Below, one piece after another: positions 43,801-55,790 of a DNA stretch of 64,000 nt. Every line of letters begins with the position of its first letter. Position 1 is the first letter of the stretch. Below the pieces are notes generated by a model, which was not told where the DNA came from, did no database searches, and was given only the letters and a program-made list of their open reading frames with translations. Source of the stretch: Fallopia convolvulus (lineage: Eukaryota; Streptophyta; Magnoliopsida; Caryophyllales; Polygonaceae); NCBI GenBank assembly GCA_964016875.1, contig OZ024726.1, positions 30,679,503-30,743,502 of the forward strand, given 5' to 3'. The position numbers were made by a program, and so were the translations under genes.

Positions 43801-46800
43801 GCGTGTGTCATGTTGGTCAGTCTTTGTGGTGCTTTTTGTGTTTTTACCTGTAATTTCAATTTTGTGTTCCCGGGTCTTTCGGGAAGACGTGTTCGGGGTA
43901 ACATCTGGACCCCTTAGACCCCGCCTAGGCGGTATTATACTAATACAATATTGTTGTTGTAGTTGTAGAAGTGCATGTTTTGTGATTTATGATGTTACTT
44001 GCACTGGATAATAATTATTTTTTTGTCACTTCTTTCTTATTCCTGCAGACAGGACGATCTAATGTGCATCTAACTCATGTCGCATTTAGTCCTAATGGAG
44101 AGGAGGTTGTTATTAGCTATAGTGGAGAGCACATATACCTGTTTGATGTATACAATGGTATATTATCCATCATGATTTTTTAGTGTCTTCTGTATACTTA
44201 CTCACTGTTAGAATGTCTACAGTGGATATAGACTGAAAAAAATAACAAACTAAAAAATGAATAAAAAGGAAGTCAATTGAACATTAAGCTGTCAAGCTCG
44301 CTGATTTTCATAAGCTATTAGTATTACGCTAATACATTATAGATTTTAAGCTATTTCAAACTTATTTCATAAACTAGTCTCAGCTAGCCTATAGCCTAAG
44401 CTGATTTATCAGCAAGTTTGATGACTGAATTTGTCATTTTCTTTTCTTTACTTTCTCAGTTTCTTGTATTCTCTTAGTTGTCAGTAGTGTTTTGCCTTCC
44501 AAGTATCATAAATTAAGCTAATCTAATTTTAATATGTAAAAAAACCCACATCACCAACATTATTGTACTTGGGCAATGAAAGCTCTCATATTGAGGTAAA
44601 GCACACTAACTGCTCCCAAGTGTGTCTGAGCGCCTAGGCATTTTTGGTACTTACCTTTGATACCTTGGTTTATATGTTCAGAATGTTGGAACTTTATGTT
44701 CTCTCGATCCGTGTTTGGGCTGTTCTAGAAGAAATTAGTGAATTGTTTAGTACAAGTTCTTTTTCAATCAAATGTATGTAGGGGCTAGCAGTGTTGTGCA
44801 ATATACATTAGGTGATGTTGCAAAACAGTGGAGCTTTTCGTCCATTCTTAATGGAATCCAGTTGCAAAGAAGTGAGAATATTGTAGAAAGTTCTTGTACA
44901 AGTAGCCGAACCATTCCACAGGTATGAGATATCTGTGATTTGACTATGTAATGATACAGTGTAGCACTGTATTGTATGAAATTTGTGCTTTTACCACTAT
45001 TTACTTTACATAGTCTGATCTATCCTGAAACTGTCTGATGCAATCTTACAGCATGATAGGTGCAGGAAATTGCTTCAAACAGCAGACAGATGCTTGAAAG
45101 AAGGGGGCAATTATTATCATGGACTTGAGTTATGCAATGAAATTTTGGACGGTCATGATTGTAGCTCTGATCCAATCCTTAAGCATGATTGCCTCTGCAC
45201 ACGTTCTCATTTGCTTCTTAAGGTACTATAGTCTATAGGTCTTGATTTCTATAATCAATTTTCAATTCTTTTGGCATTGGCTCATATGTGATAATTTTTT
45301 CTTTATCAACTCAAAAATTTCAGCGGAAGTGGAAAAATGATGCTCATATGGCTTTGAGAGATTTGATTCAAGCTCTAAGAATTAATAATTCTTCATATAG
45401 GGCACTATACTACATGTCTGAAGCTTTGTTGGAGGTGAGGATCATGTTTTGCATGCATCTTTTTGCAAATGATCGCAATGCACGACTTACGTGATACAAA
45501 ATAGTTATGTTCTCTTAAATTTCTTTTTGCTAGTTTTTCTATTACTCATTAAGTCGAGACAATAACTCCTTAGCCTGGCTGTAATGTGTGTGTGATTTTT
45601 TTTAAAATTTATCTAGAACCAATTTTAGAGGGCTGAAGACTAAAGGGTGAGCTTAGATGTTTGGTTGGGTATCTAATAATAATTTTTTTTACTAAAGTTA
45701 AGTCGGAATGATCAATATGCACTGGGCTGGATGTGTAAAAGGCTCTGGATGGATATTGCACATTTGAGGCTGGGGTTTGGGAATGATGGAGAATTAAGCA
45801 GTTGGCTGTGAGGGATGAAAGGTATAGTCAGATTGGTGATTGTAGGGAGTAGATTTTTTATCTACTAGGGTAATCCTGATGTCTTAAACATTCTAGAATT
45901 TATTTTCTGTTTTGTTCATCTGGTTATGAGTGAATTTCTCTGTTAAGCCTTTGGGTTCACTGATTTGTGTGTGGTTCCCGATTTTATCTCTATCATGATC
46001 CCTCAGGATGTTATGTATACCAGATGAGACATTAGAGTGTGTTTGGCATGGCTTGCTAATAAGATAGTTTTAGTTGGTAGAATTTGATAATGTAGCTATA
46101 AGTCAATTGTGGATAGATTTTTAGCATGCCAAACATATCTTAATAGACTGGCTTCAGTCTTATAGACGTCTGTTTGTGGATGCATTGACATCACTTCTTT
46201 TGTAAGCCTTATGCTATGCAGGGGCTCATAATGACGTACAGCATCTATCTTCTCTAGTAACACATTCAGTATTTCCTTTTTTCTTTTGTCCTCGCCATAT
46301 TTTTAATGTAGTTTACAAAATATATTATCCATAATATCCATTGTATCTATCCTCTGTACTACACATTCAGTATTTTTCTTATTATTTTGTTCTTGCCATA
46401 TTTAATTATTAGAAAAAAAATTCTATTATGCTTTTTGGGCATAGGTAAAGCATCTAACTTTAGTAACAAAATTCAATCCAGTAAAATTGTTTTTTTTTTA
46501 ATTAATAATCTGGGATTTATTTATCTGGATTTAGGGTAATAGATTTGATTTTGGTACCAAATTTGGATGCTGAACTTAGGGCCTGTTTGGATCGCGCATT
46601 ATAATGTAAATACCTGGATTAATTTGGATGCTGAACTTAGGGCGTGTTTGGATTGCACATTATAATGCAAAAGCCTGCATTATAATGCGTGATCCAAATA
46701 GGCCCAAGTAGTTTTCATGATCAGTTTTTGAAGTACTTTCACTTCTACATTTCCATATTCCCTGTAAATGATCTAAGAACTGCAAAAACTCATCTGTGCA

Positions 46801-49800
46801 TGCATTCATTTTATATCCATGAGTTCTAAATCATTTGTTTTTATTTGACCATATAAATTCTTATATATAAATTATACACATACTTCTTTACAGAAAAGGT
46901 AGTGAACTTGACAACAAACTTATCTAATAAAAAAATCACACATGCAGTTCGAAATAATACAAAAAATAAATGACAAGATTAAATTAGCCATTTTTCACCC
47001 CTTCATTCAATTGTAACTTTTTTTTTAGATGTGGGAAAGTGTTGGTATAGAATTTTGATAATTCATCATTCATTGCTGTATAATAAAAAAGTTGCAACTA
47101 AAATATGAGCTTAACATGTTTTTTGTAAATCTTTGCCCACATAGGTCCTTTTTATTCTTATGCTTGAGTTAGTGTGGATAATTCTGGAAATTGCTCATTA
47201 TAATACAATACTTCGTAACTATGAAAACTCTACAGATTCCCTAGATGATTGGTTTGATAGGATCATTGTTCAGATACAGAATACACGGGATTTTTTTGTT
47301 GATAATTGAATCTACAGTGGTTTGGCCTGATGCGAACTCGACTATTTTTCATTAATTTTTCCATTGTTCTATTTCATTGTATGGTTCCCTCTATACTCTT
47401 TTGTTGCAGTTGGGCAAGCATCAGGAAGCTTTGGACTTTGCTCTTGCAGCTCAAATTTTGGTTCCCTCCTATGAGGTTGCACTAAGGGTCGAAACAATTA
47501 GAAACCATCTTGCAGCAGGTCGCTTATTATATCTTTTTCCTTTTTACCCTTTGGCTTTAGCATTCATATTTGAATATATGTTTATTTATCTCATTTCATA
47601 ACGTGTTACCTCACGTCTAAAAACCACATGAGCATTAACACCTATTTACTGAAATGGAATGCCAAATGAATGATAATAGGAAGTGGTACTTACGAGCAAA
47701 ATCCTTTTGAAGGTACATGAAAGTCCCGTGATCAAATGCTGCAGTGAAGCTTTGGGCCGAATTAGCACATAAGTATAAAAAAGTGACGTTTAATGAAAAA
47801 TTAAAATTATTTTAAAAAGATTCAATGCCATTTTTTTATCTGGGGCCATTAAGGTAATAAAAAAATTTTGATGATCAAATAAGTATATACTTATACGTGA
47901 ATTACAGTTTAAACCACAATTTAATCTGTAACCTGATTTGTTATGTTAAATAAGCTCCTTTTACAACTAAATATTAAAAATTACCAAGTTTCTGTTAATT
48001 CAATCACACTAAATGCAATGAAATCATCTTATCCACTTCGATTTACTTGACTAAAACATTTCCTGCCAACTTTTTATTTTGCGTAAAAAGCAACAAAATT
48101 TCTAGAATATATGAAAGATGAGTTTGGGATGTAAATTATGACTCCAGTGGAAAAATATACCTATTTGACCATGAGAGCCTTTTCTAATATTAATGTCCTA
48201 ATTTTTCTTTATTAAATACCAAATTGTCGCTATGTGTCACTTATTATACCAATCTAGTTGCTAGGAACTTTGTGATGCTCTTACAAAGCTCCAAGTTTGA
48301 ATTGAAAGATGAGATTCGTAATATTATATAGCTAGAAAACTCCTAAAGTTTCAAGTGTGAATTTAAATAGTCAATATGTTAATCTCAAGACTTCATGATT
48401 GGGACTAGAGCCTTTTTAACCTTCAAGCTAGCAAGACGCATTACTAACATGTCAACAAGATTGCATTCTTAATTTCATATAGGTTTTGCTTTCAGGAGTT
48501 ATTGTCATAATTTTACCAATCAACTAATCATAATTTCATTTTCGAAGTAAAACAGTAATAATTCTTTTGTTTTTATTCTTCTTTCTTGGTTAGTGGATAT
48601 GGGGTGCATCCTCATGCTCATTGGCTTTTATATAGTGCCTTTGAGATGGCTTTAGCCCCTATATCAATTTTGGTGCATTCTAACTAAATTTTGGTATTAT
48701 TGTCACATAGCTGAATTTCAATTTTTCTTGGGTCTATCGGGTGCATCCTCCTGAAATGTTCAGATTATGGGTGCCCCCATCTCGACCCCCAGATCCCGCT
48801 TGAGTGGGACTATATTGGGCGATGATGTTGATGTTGTTTCTTGGTTGGTGGATATTGTCATCCATGCACAAGGTGTCATAAGTATAACTAAATCATATAT
48901 TATTCAAGGTATCCTTTTCTACCTTATAAAAAAGGAGAAAAGTAACCCAACCTTTGGGGGGTCTGGTAAAACGGTGCCCTCAGTTATTTATCCAACCAAA
49001 ATTTCAACCAAAGCAAGACCGGGCACCAAAATTGTAACATTGCGGTCCATTTGACGATCAACTGATACCAGAATGGTGATTTGGCAGTCCACGTGGTAGT
49101 TAATTTTCAGTGGAACAGCTTTATCCCAATTATTTTCCAATTTCAGTGGAGTACGTGTGATACACATGATTTATTGTCTTCTTAATTACCAATGGACGGC
49201 CAAGTCATTATTCCAGACCAAGTCATCTTGTTTTGGTCGGAATTTTGGCTGGAGAAATAAGTGAGGACACTATTATGATGACCTAAAGATTAGGATTTTA
49301 TATTACCATCCCATCAAAGGGTGGGTTATTAAACTAATGTTCTCTTTTATATTTCATGAGAGTATGGTCTGGCTTACTAAAGAAAGAGATGATTCTATGT
49401 ACCCCACAAACAGCTCATTTCCTGTAGCACTATTGTCATTTAATGCTGCTTGCTTATGTGTGTGCCTACAGAAACTCGACAAAGCAACAGGGTAAGAGAG
49501 GGAGAACCAAGGTCTGAGTCACGAGTTGTGCAAATAATAATCTTAAGTAACTTGTTTAGCGATCTGTTACACATAGCGATCTGGTGTATTCCTGCGATGA
49601 AGAAGTGATGTTAATCCTATGTTCATTACAGAAGCTTAAATCTGCCAATCCATAAAAGAGCTGCTTTTTCTGGGGAGGCAGGCAGTTCAAATTGTTCATG
49701 CAGTTCATTCAGTATGCAAAATGAAAAAGAAGTCTACAAGGTTCTTATATTCAACAATATCCTGTTTTTTCTGTTCTTTAAGATTCATGCTGAAAAACTT

Positions 49801-52800
49801 TCAAGTTGTATATTTATGTTGTACGCTGCACCTAGTATTTGCTATGGAAGAATTAGTTTCAGATTGAAGTGTCATCTCATTGTTCGGCTGCATATTTTTC
49901 ATTTGTTCCATTACCATGGTAACAGGCTTGGCATTTTCTGTTCTTGATTGCTTGATCTCCTTGCTATATTATCTGAGTTCAGGCTTTATGCTGTGCTGCA
50001 GCCTGAAGTAACTGTGGATATGAAGCAGAGGTTTATTGGTCACTGTAATATGGGCACTGACATAAAACAAGCCAGTTTCTTGGGTCAAAAGGGTATGCTG
50101 TTTAGTTTGGAAGTAACATTGACCAGGAGCAACTATATCACTTTCGCTGTCAATTAAGTTCTGTTCACTTTATTTAGTTTGTGGTCACAAGTTTTCCCAT
50201 GTGTCCTTGCTGTATCCTTGACAAACTTTCTATTATATCCATCTAAATATTTTATTTATAATCTCTTACGTACTGCTTCAAACATGTTCCTCTTACTTAC
50301 AGACTTAAGTAGAAAGAGATGGTTCTCTTTTTTGATAAATTGATTTGGGCGGTTGGGCTGTTCTCACACTCCATGCCTGAGCTATTTTTTAGTGAAGGTT
50401 CTTAAAGTGTTAATTATAAAGGAAGAATATTAGTAAAATTATACTTTTGAGGGAAGTTTTCTTTGAGTTTCAAATAACTGATAAATGGATAATATGGTTG
50501 AAACTCTTGATATTTCTGGAGTGCCAATCAATTCAGAAAAAAAAAATTTATGACAAAAATCGGGATAAAGAAGCTTGATTGGAGAAAACTATGAGAATTG
50601 TAAAATGTAACATTAGAATTGCTACTAGAGTTAGTAATGAAATTACAGATAATTTTATATGCTACCTCTTAATTTGTTATCATATTAGTTAGCTGATTAT
50701 ATGTATAAACGGAGTCATGGAGTACGTGAAAAAAGGTTCCATGTCCTTTGTCCTGCATGCCAGAATTCATAGCCAAGGGTATTGGCTGACATATTATCTC
50801 AGGTTTTGAAGCCCTTTTTCCTTTTGGTTTAGCTCTCCAAGTGTTCTCCTTGAATAAACTGTCTCTTACTGGCATATACCAAGCTTCTGCCTAATATACA
50901 CTTTCTTTAAGCTCCATGAGATCCTTGCAAAGCCATGCCGAATACTATATGCTTTTTTCTAGCATCTACTACATTGATCCAATTGCTGGATGTAAAATCT
51001 ATTTGCGATATGTAATTTGCCTTCATAGTTATATACTTGGGAACATGTCGGCTATTGTCTCTAAAAAATTCTTCTTGCTGCTGCAAAGATGAAGTTTGCT
51101 GGTGATGGTATCATTCATGTAACTGAAACCATATTGTCTAGCCTTGTGTCTTTCAATTACAACTAGATGTCTACAAGACCAGGCTGCACGATTTTACCTA
51201 TTTTTGATGCACTATTGTCTTTCCTTAACTTATCATTTGCCACCAGTGAGTGGCTGCTGGTTTGCAATTGTTTATACAGACCCTACTGAGCAAGTCCTGA
51301 ACATATTCTTCTTGGGAGATTAAAATTCTTCTTTTAGCTTCTTTGAATATCCAACAAATACTGATGAGATCATAAATCAGTCATATCAAGTTCATCATGC
51401 AATCTGGATATTTCAAGAAAGGAACAATGTCATCTTTCATGTCTTGACGAAAACAAATTACCCAGCTGCAACATCTGTTGTTTCAAAAACAAGTGATCAG
51501 CTTGCACTTTTGGAAAGGAGACTTCTCATCTATCATGTCTTGAAAATTTTATTTAGTCTCTTAGTATGTGCTTTTCTGTTGGTTATTGATCCCAATGAAA
51601 GGTGATGAAATTATGCCTCTGGCAGTAAAAAAAATATCTAGTTATTACTTTAGCTTTGATGCTTTTTATTATTTGTTTTAAAGGTGAATATATTGCTAGT
51701 GGGAGTGATGATGGTAGATGGTTCGTCTGGGAAAAGAAAACAGGCCGATTAATAAATATTCTCCTTGGAGATGAAGCGGGTAATGTGTGCATGTCTATAT
51801 TTTAAGATGATGCAATCTATTTTCTTCTTTTTAAATCCTCTTTGTTGAATTCATTGCAGTCGTAAATTGTATTCAGTGTCATCCTTTTGACAGTGTTGTT
51901 GCTACCAGTGGGATAGATAATACAATCAAGGTAAGGGAGTCTATCAAATTATTTTACTAAAAGATGTAAAAGAAACTATAAAAAATTAATTGATGTTAAA
52001 TGTCTGTAAGATATGGACTCCAAGTGCTTCTGCGCCGTCAATGATAGATGGTGGATTCCGTGGACCAGATACTGCTGAAGTGTTGGAAGCTATCGAGGGC
52101 AATCAACATAGTCTGACCCATTTTCTGGGCCCTCTTTTGTACGTATGAAAAACACCTAAAAGAACATTTCCTGTTTCTATTGGTTGAGTTATATAGCTTT
52201 TCATATATGATGAGTTTGACATTTTACTTGAAGTTGGACGGGGATGACGTTTTCATTACATATCAACTTGATATGTATTTATTACTCCCTCTGAGTGCAA
52301 ATAAGTGTCGTTTTAGCTTTTGAATTTTGATCAACTTTATGTGTCGTCGTAGGTTTTCTAGGCAATTAATTAAGAATTGTTATTGGAATTTGTTTAATTT
52401 AACCAATGCTCTTCATTCATTGGCTCCAAAAGGTGGTGGATATTTCAAAAGTGATGAGATTGAAAAAAACTTTAAAGTTTTTGAGTTTAATTAATATTTT
52501 TCTTAAAACTTGTGTCAAAAGCTAAAACGACACTTATTTCTAATCGAAGGGAGTATAAGATAGTGTTGTAAAGTACCAATTTTTGCATATCTTGCTGAAT
52601 ATATAGATCTTGTACACTGTCAATTGCATTCTGACATTGGATGACTACCTGACTAGCACCACATAAGCGTAACTAGCAGCCATGACCAATTACACATTGA
52701 CAACTTAGAGGCCACCGTGCTTTAGCAAACATTGTGGTTTTGTGGCGTTATTTGATTTGCTTGTACTGGCATTGGTCCAGAAACCTGTCAACTTCATAAG

Positions 52801-52955
52801 AGAGTATTTATGTGAGTATTTTCAACTTGTGAAAAATCGTGCATATTTTCTTTATTTTGTAGTCTTTATTTTGTAGGCCAAGTGAACTTCTGGAATGGCC
52901 TGTACATGATTCTGTTGGAGGCTCGTTTGAAGGGGTCCAGTGTACTCAAAGCTGA
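37829..52955 (+). CDS. ASG2: ASG2-like WD40/TPR protein (DCAF8-type CUL4-DDB1 receptor)
   Basis: Exons read in phase with GT-AG introns: 37829-37900, 38937-39005, 40190-40267, 40692-40826, 40909-41016, 41173-41301, 41390-41505, 41619-41736, 44049-44157, 44782-44921, 45052-45222, 45324-45434, 47410-47518, 49472-49740 (poorly resolved), 50002-50092, 51684-51779, 51860-51930, 52011-52138, 52877-52955. N-terminal WD40 repeats (SLLISGSDDQR, VWSASEDGTLRQHDFR, and ARLYDRRM as DWD box) are followed by TPR-like helices (NDAHMALRDLIQALR, QEALDFALAAQ) and two more WD40 blades (ASGSDDGRWFVWEK). The protein ends in CTQS, a farnesylation CaaX box as in Arabidopsis ASG2, a substrate receptor linked to ABA responses and germination. 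The ATG has context GCCATGG. The acidic linker seems shorter than in Arabidopsis. Confidence 0.9.
38565..38581. repeat. Poly-G run in intron 1
   Basis: A G homopolymer of about 17 bases in the first intron. Its length may be unreliable in sequencing. Confidence 0.8.
39194..39519. mobile_element. GATATC-rich fold-back MITE in intron 2
   Basis: The ends CGTTTGGTATTGATATC and (complement) CGTTTGGTATCCATATC form inverted repeats. The interior is filled with GATATC, GATATCGG and GATATGGGTATC motifs that can pair across the centre. About 326 bp, with no ORF. Confidence 0.65.
42365..42530. mobile_element. MITE with GTGTGCCCATGG ends in intron 8
   Basis: The left end AATGTGTGCCCATGGGTACA and right end (complement) AATGAGTGTCCATGGGCACA form about 29-bp imperfect inverted repeats continuing into ACATTAATAA. 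Total about 166 bp. Confidence 0.65.
43313..43425 (+). mobile_element. SINE 3' tail (Au-like), copy 1
   Basis: GGGTCTATCGGGCGCATCCTC, then GGGTGCCCCCATCTTGACC and GATGTTGATGTTG. It is repeated with about 85% similarity at 48727-48838. The GGGTCTATCGG...ACTATACTGG...TTG-repeat layout is that of plant Au/TS SINEs. The tRNA-derived head was not located. Confidence 0.6.
43570..43985 (+). mobile_element. 3' end of an RTE-type LINE
   Basis: Contains the C-terminal signature of plant RTE reverse transcriptases (RGRERPKKSWKEVIRQ, then LTLTEHMAKDYGG) at about 43655-43755, broken by stops. It is followed by a 3' UTR that ends in GGGTCTTTCGGG...TATTATACTAATAC and a TTGTTGTTG tail. This 3' tail resembles the two SINE tails nearby, as expected where a SINE uses the LINE machinery. 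Confidence 0.65.
46560..46681. repeat. Two 61-bp tandem units carrying a MITE end
   Basis: Unit 46560-46620 is repeated at 46621-46681 (AATTTGGATGCTGAACTTAG followed by GGC-TGTTTGGAT). Only the second unit continues into a full hairpin. Confidence 0.65.
46640..46705. mobile_element. 66-bp hairpin MITE in intron 12
   Basis: GGGCGTGTTTGGATTGCACATTATAATGC pairs with its near-exact complement ending at 46705, leaving a loop of about 8 nt. The GGGC-TGTTTGG end is common among short plant MITEs. Confidence 0.6.
48727..48838 (+). mobile_element. SINE 3' tail (Au-like), copy 2
   Basis: GGGTCTATCGGGTGCATCCTC through GATGATGTTGATGTTG in intron 13. It is the same family as 43313-43425, and CTTGGGTCTATCGG starts both. 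Confidence 0.6.
52285..52553. mobile_element. Stowaway-type MITE in the last intron
   Basis: CTCCCTCTGAGTGCAAATAAG at the left and the complement of CTCCCTTCGATTAGAAATAAG at the right. Both continue into GTGTCGTTTTAGCTTTTG, giving about 38-bp inverted repeats. It is flanked by TA (52283-52284 and 52554-52555), the Tc1/mariner target duplication. 269 bp. Confidence 0.85.
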
Positions 52956-54279
52956 TATGCTCGTTTGAACACTAAGGTTACTGACACTTCTTAAGCATTC
53001 TATGCGATATTGATTCTTATTCTTGACAAGATTAAGTTGTTATTGGGTATTTGCTCTTCTTTAAGATATAGGAGTTCAATGAGATCTTGGTAATTCAAAG
53101 ATTGAAAAAGGCTTGTTTTTTGATGTTTTTTGATGAACTACGGCTTGAGTTATAAAGGATTAAAATATATAGGAGGGAAAATGTGTTCTTGGAGACTAGT
53201 CAAATTGTTCACATACTCATGTTTCCAGAGTTGGCCGAGGCTCTTACCGCAGTTCGTCACATTAGTCTTTTTCAGTTTCATTCATCTAAGATCTTCCTGA
53301 TAATTTTTGATGTGTTAAAGAGTTTGTGGGCTCATGTCTCTCTCTGTTTGTGTTGTTGCTCGTTAAATGAAGCCAAGCAGAGGAAACACAGTTTCAGTAT
53401 CGATCACAAGATTGTGGGATTTAAATTAATGGAAGGTGATAGATTCATTTCCAGGCTTACTTTCTCACACGAGATCAACTTGGAAGGCTTGATCATAGTT
53501 GGATAAAATCCTAAATTCAGTCTGCAGATGTTTGTAAGTTCCAAGGGGTTCTTAATGAATTGCTAAAACCCATGTTCATATATGCATTGGCTGTTGTGAG
53601 TCTTGTATCTACATAAATCAATAGTCCAGTAAATAAGGGTTTCTGTGTAGTTTATTGTATCATGTTCCCATCTCTACTCTTCTTTTGTTAATTGTTGTGT
53701 CCTTCATTCTTGAGCAGTCTTGAATCCTCTACGATCTCCAAAATCTCTGGCCCATTTCTTGGAATAGAATCTTATTGTGAATGGGCATGGAAGTAGGATT
53801 CCCTCGTCTCTTAAAAGGGCCAATATCCTACAAAGACATTTGCATTATAATATATGGCCTTATGCCATTTTTTTTTATGTACTACGCTTTCTGCACTTAT
53901 TTCAGATTCGATTTTCTTATGCGTTCAATGGCTTTCCTGAAATCATTACTGAGACAGGACCGGGGGATATCATTACAAATCAATGGACTTAATCTTGTTA
54001 GCAATTCATAATTTATACCGAGTAATGGGAATATATACTCTTTTTTTGCTTTACCGTGATTGAGAAGGATGGAAATATAATAAATTTTCTTTGGATTGAT
54101 CTATTCAGTGGATGCTTTTGCTATCAGTGCGACAATGACTATTGAAAAAGGTTATCGGGATCCTAGAATTGGATCATTTAGGATTTTTTGGATCGGATTA
54201 TACGATTGGATCACTGAATCGTAAGATCATATACTATAACTAAAAGTATGCAAGGATACCATAATAGATTATATATTGA
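52956..54279. other. 3' flank of the ASG2-like gene
   Basis: The 3' UTR begins here. Its end is not identifiable with confidence. Short ORFs (for example plus 53183-53506) have no recognisable domain. No repeat with clear ends was found. Confidence 0.4.
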
Positions 54280-54775
54280 GAAATTCTTTTTGGTGCTCCT
54301 AAGATTTTACCTTTTCCTTTTGGTGCCCAAGAAAAAAACTTATTCCTCTTGGTACCCTTGAGGTTTTGGCTTCACCTGTTGACGCCCCTCTCCGGTTCAA
54401 ATTAGCTAATTTCAAGCTTACCATTGTGTTCATCACCCTTAAATTAGAAGAATTCAACTCTTAAAACATTTAAATTCATAATCAAATTACATCAATTTGA
54501 ATTTTTAAACAATCCTCTATTTTAAGGGGTTGTTTACAAAATTGTTTAAAAATTCAAATTGATGTAGTTTGGTTACGAATTTTGATATTTTAATAGTCAA
54601 ATCCTACTAATTTAAGGGTGATTAACATAATGGTAAGCTTGAAATTGGTTAATTTGAACCGGAGAGGGGCGTCAACGGAAAAATCCAAAACCTCAAGGGT
54701 ACCAAGAGAAATAAGTTTTTTTCTTGGGCACCAAAAGGAAAAGGCAAAACCTTAGGGGCACCAAAAGGAATTTCC
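54280..54775. mobile_element. Long-palindrome transposon
   Basis: Two arms of about 245 bp form an almost complete palindrome. GAAATTCTTTTTGGTGCTCC at the left matches the complement of GGAATTTCC at the right, and the homology continues through TTGGTACCCTTGAGGTTTTGG, CCGGTTCAAATTAG and AAATTCAAATTGATGTA to the centre near 54530. No ORF. The long arms are like non-autonomous Mutator-type or fold-back elements. Confidence 0.75.
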
Positions 54776-55014
54776 CTTTTATATTTTGTTATGAGGAAGG
54801 TTCTAGTGTTTATAGGGGTTATAGCGAAAAATGAGAACAAAAGAGAGCCATTGGATTAGAAAAGTGAACGGTGGAGATTAAAGATAAATTGTTTGGTTGA
54901 AAATAAAAATAATTAGGGGTGGTGGCATTTAGTGTAATTTTGAACAATATCTAAATCAGTGGATAAAAATATCCTTGAAAACCTAAAAGACCACTATCAC
55001 CATTGAAGGAAGGA

Positions 55015-55185
55015 TCACTCGCTTGCCTTCCTCGCTCACCCGATCACCTCGCTCGTCTCCCTCGCTCGATCGATCACCTCGCTCCCACGCTCGATCGATC
55101 GCCTCGCTTCCTAACTTGCTAGATCGCTCCCTCGTTGGATCACCCCCTCTTCTCTAACTCGCTTGATCGCTCGTTTTGCCATTGA
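55015..55185. repeat. TCGCTC/GATCGATC low-complexity repeat
   Basis: Degenerate repeats of CTCGCTC, GATCGATCACCTCGCTC and TCGCTTGATCGCTC. They resemble a CT-rich 5' UTR or a minisatellite. A short open stretch (AIDNSDKFRIADSRSIALF) follows at 55176-55262 and ends in TGA. No gene was recognised. Confidence 0.5.
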
Positions 55186-55426
55186 CAACTCTGACAAGTT
55201 CCGCATCGCTGATTCACGTAGCATCGCCCTCTTCGATAGTGAGAATCTCGTTGCCATTCTCTGAGAGTAAGTTTTCTTTGCTTAATTCGACTTTGTATTG
55301 CTTTAATTTGGTAGATTGAATTGGTTCAGAGTTAGAGTTTCAAGTTAGGGTTTGATTGTGCCTTTTCCTTTGGATTGTGGATAACAATTCTCATAAGAAC
55401 CATACTCTTGAATGTTCCATACTCTT

Positions 55427-55790
55427 TGTTAGGCCCAAATGTCCATCGGCCCATTTGGTAATCCGAGCCCATAAGTACACAGAGAAGTCGTCAACCGCTC
55501 TGATCGAGAAAGGATCCTGAAACGGGGAGAAGTCATCAACCACTCGATTGACGGAAGAAAGCATCCGTCATGAAGCGGAGAGATCTGTTTAGAAGACTTT
55601 GAAGAGAGCGTTCCGAGTCTCCGATATATGCGGGAAGTGGGAAGTAGTTGCAAGATATGCCCTAGAAATCCGGGAATCGTGGTACATGGGAAGTAACCGT
55701 TATAGCTGAGATGTATATATGTAAAAATTATGTATTTTGTAAAGGATCATCAATAACCGCACGAGAAAATCAATCAAACGAGAGGATTAT
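55427..55790 (+). repeat. Element 5 5' LTR (right end uncertain)
   Basis: Identical to 60651-60718 over its first 68 bp. A TATA-like TGTATATATGTAAA is at about 55711-55724. Its right end is fused to pol by a deletion, and no PBS is visible. Confidence 0.65.

Noticed and set aside
43799..44011. 70-codon ORF in intron 8
   Set aside because: It lies in the 3' UTR of a LINE fragment and is not a gene.
53777..54011. Overlapping 70-76-codon ORFs downstream of the gene
   Set aside because: Two frames open at once in AT-rich DNA, with no domain. Likely chance.
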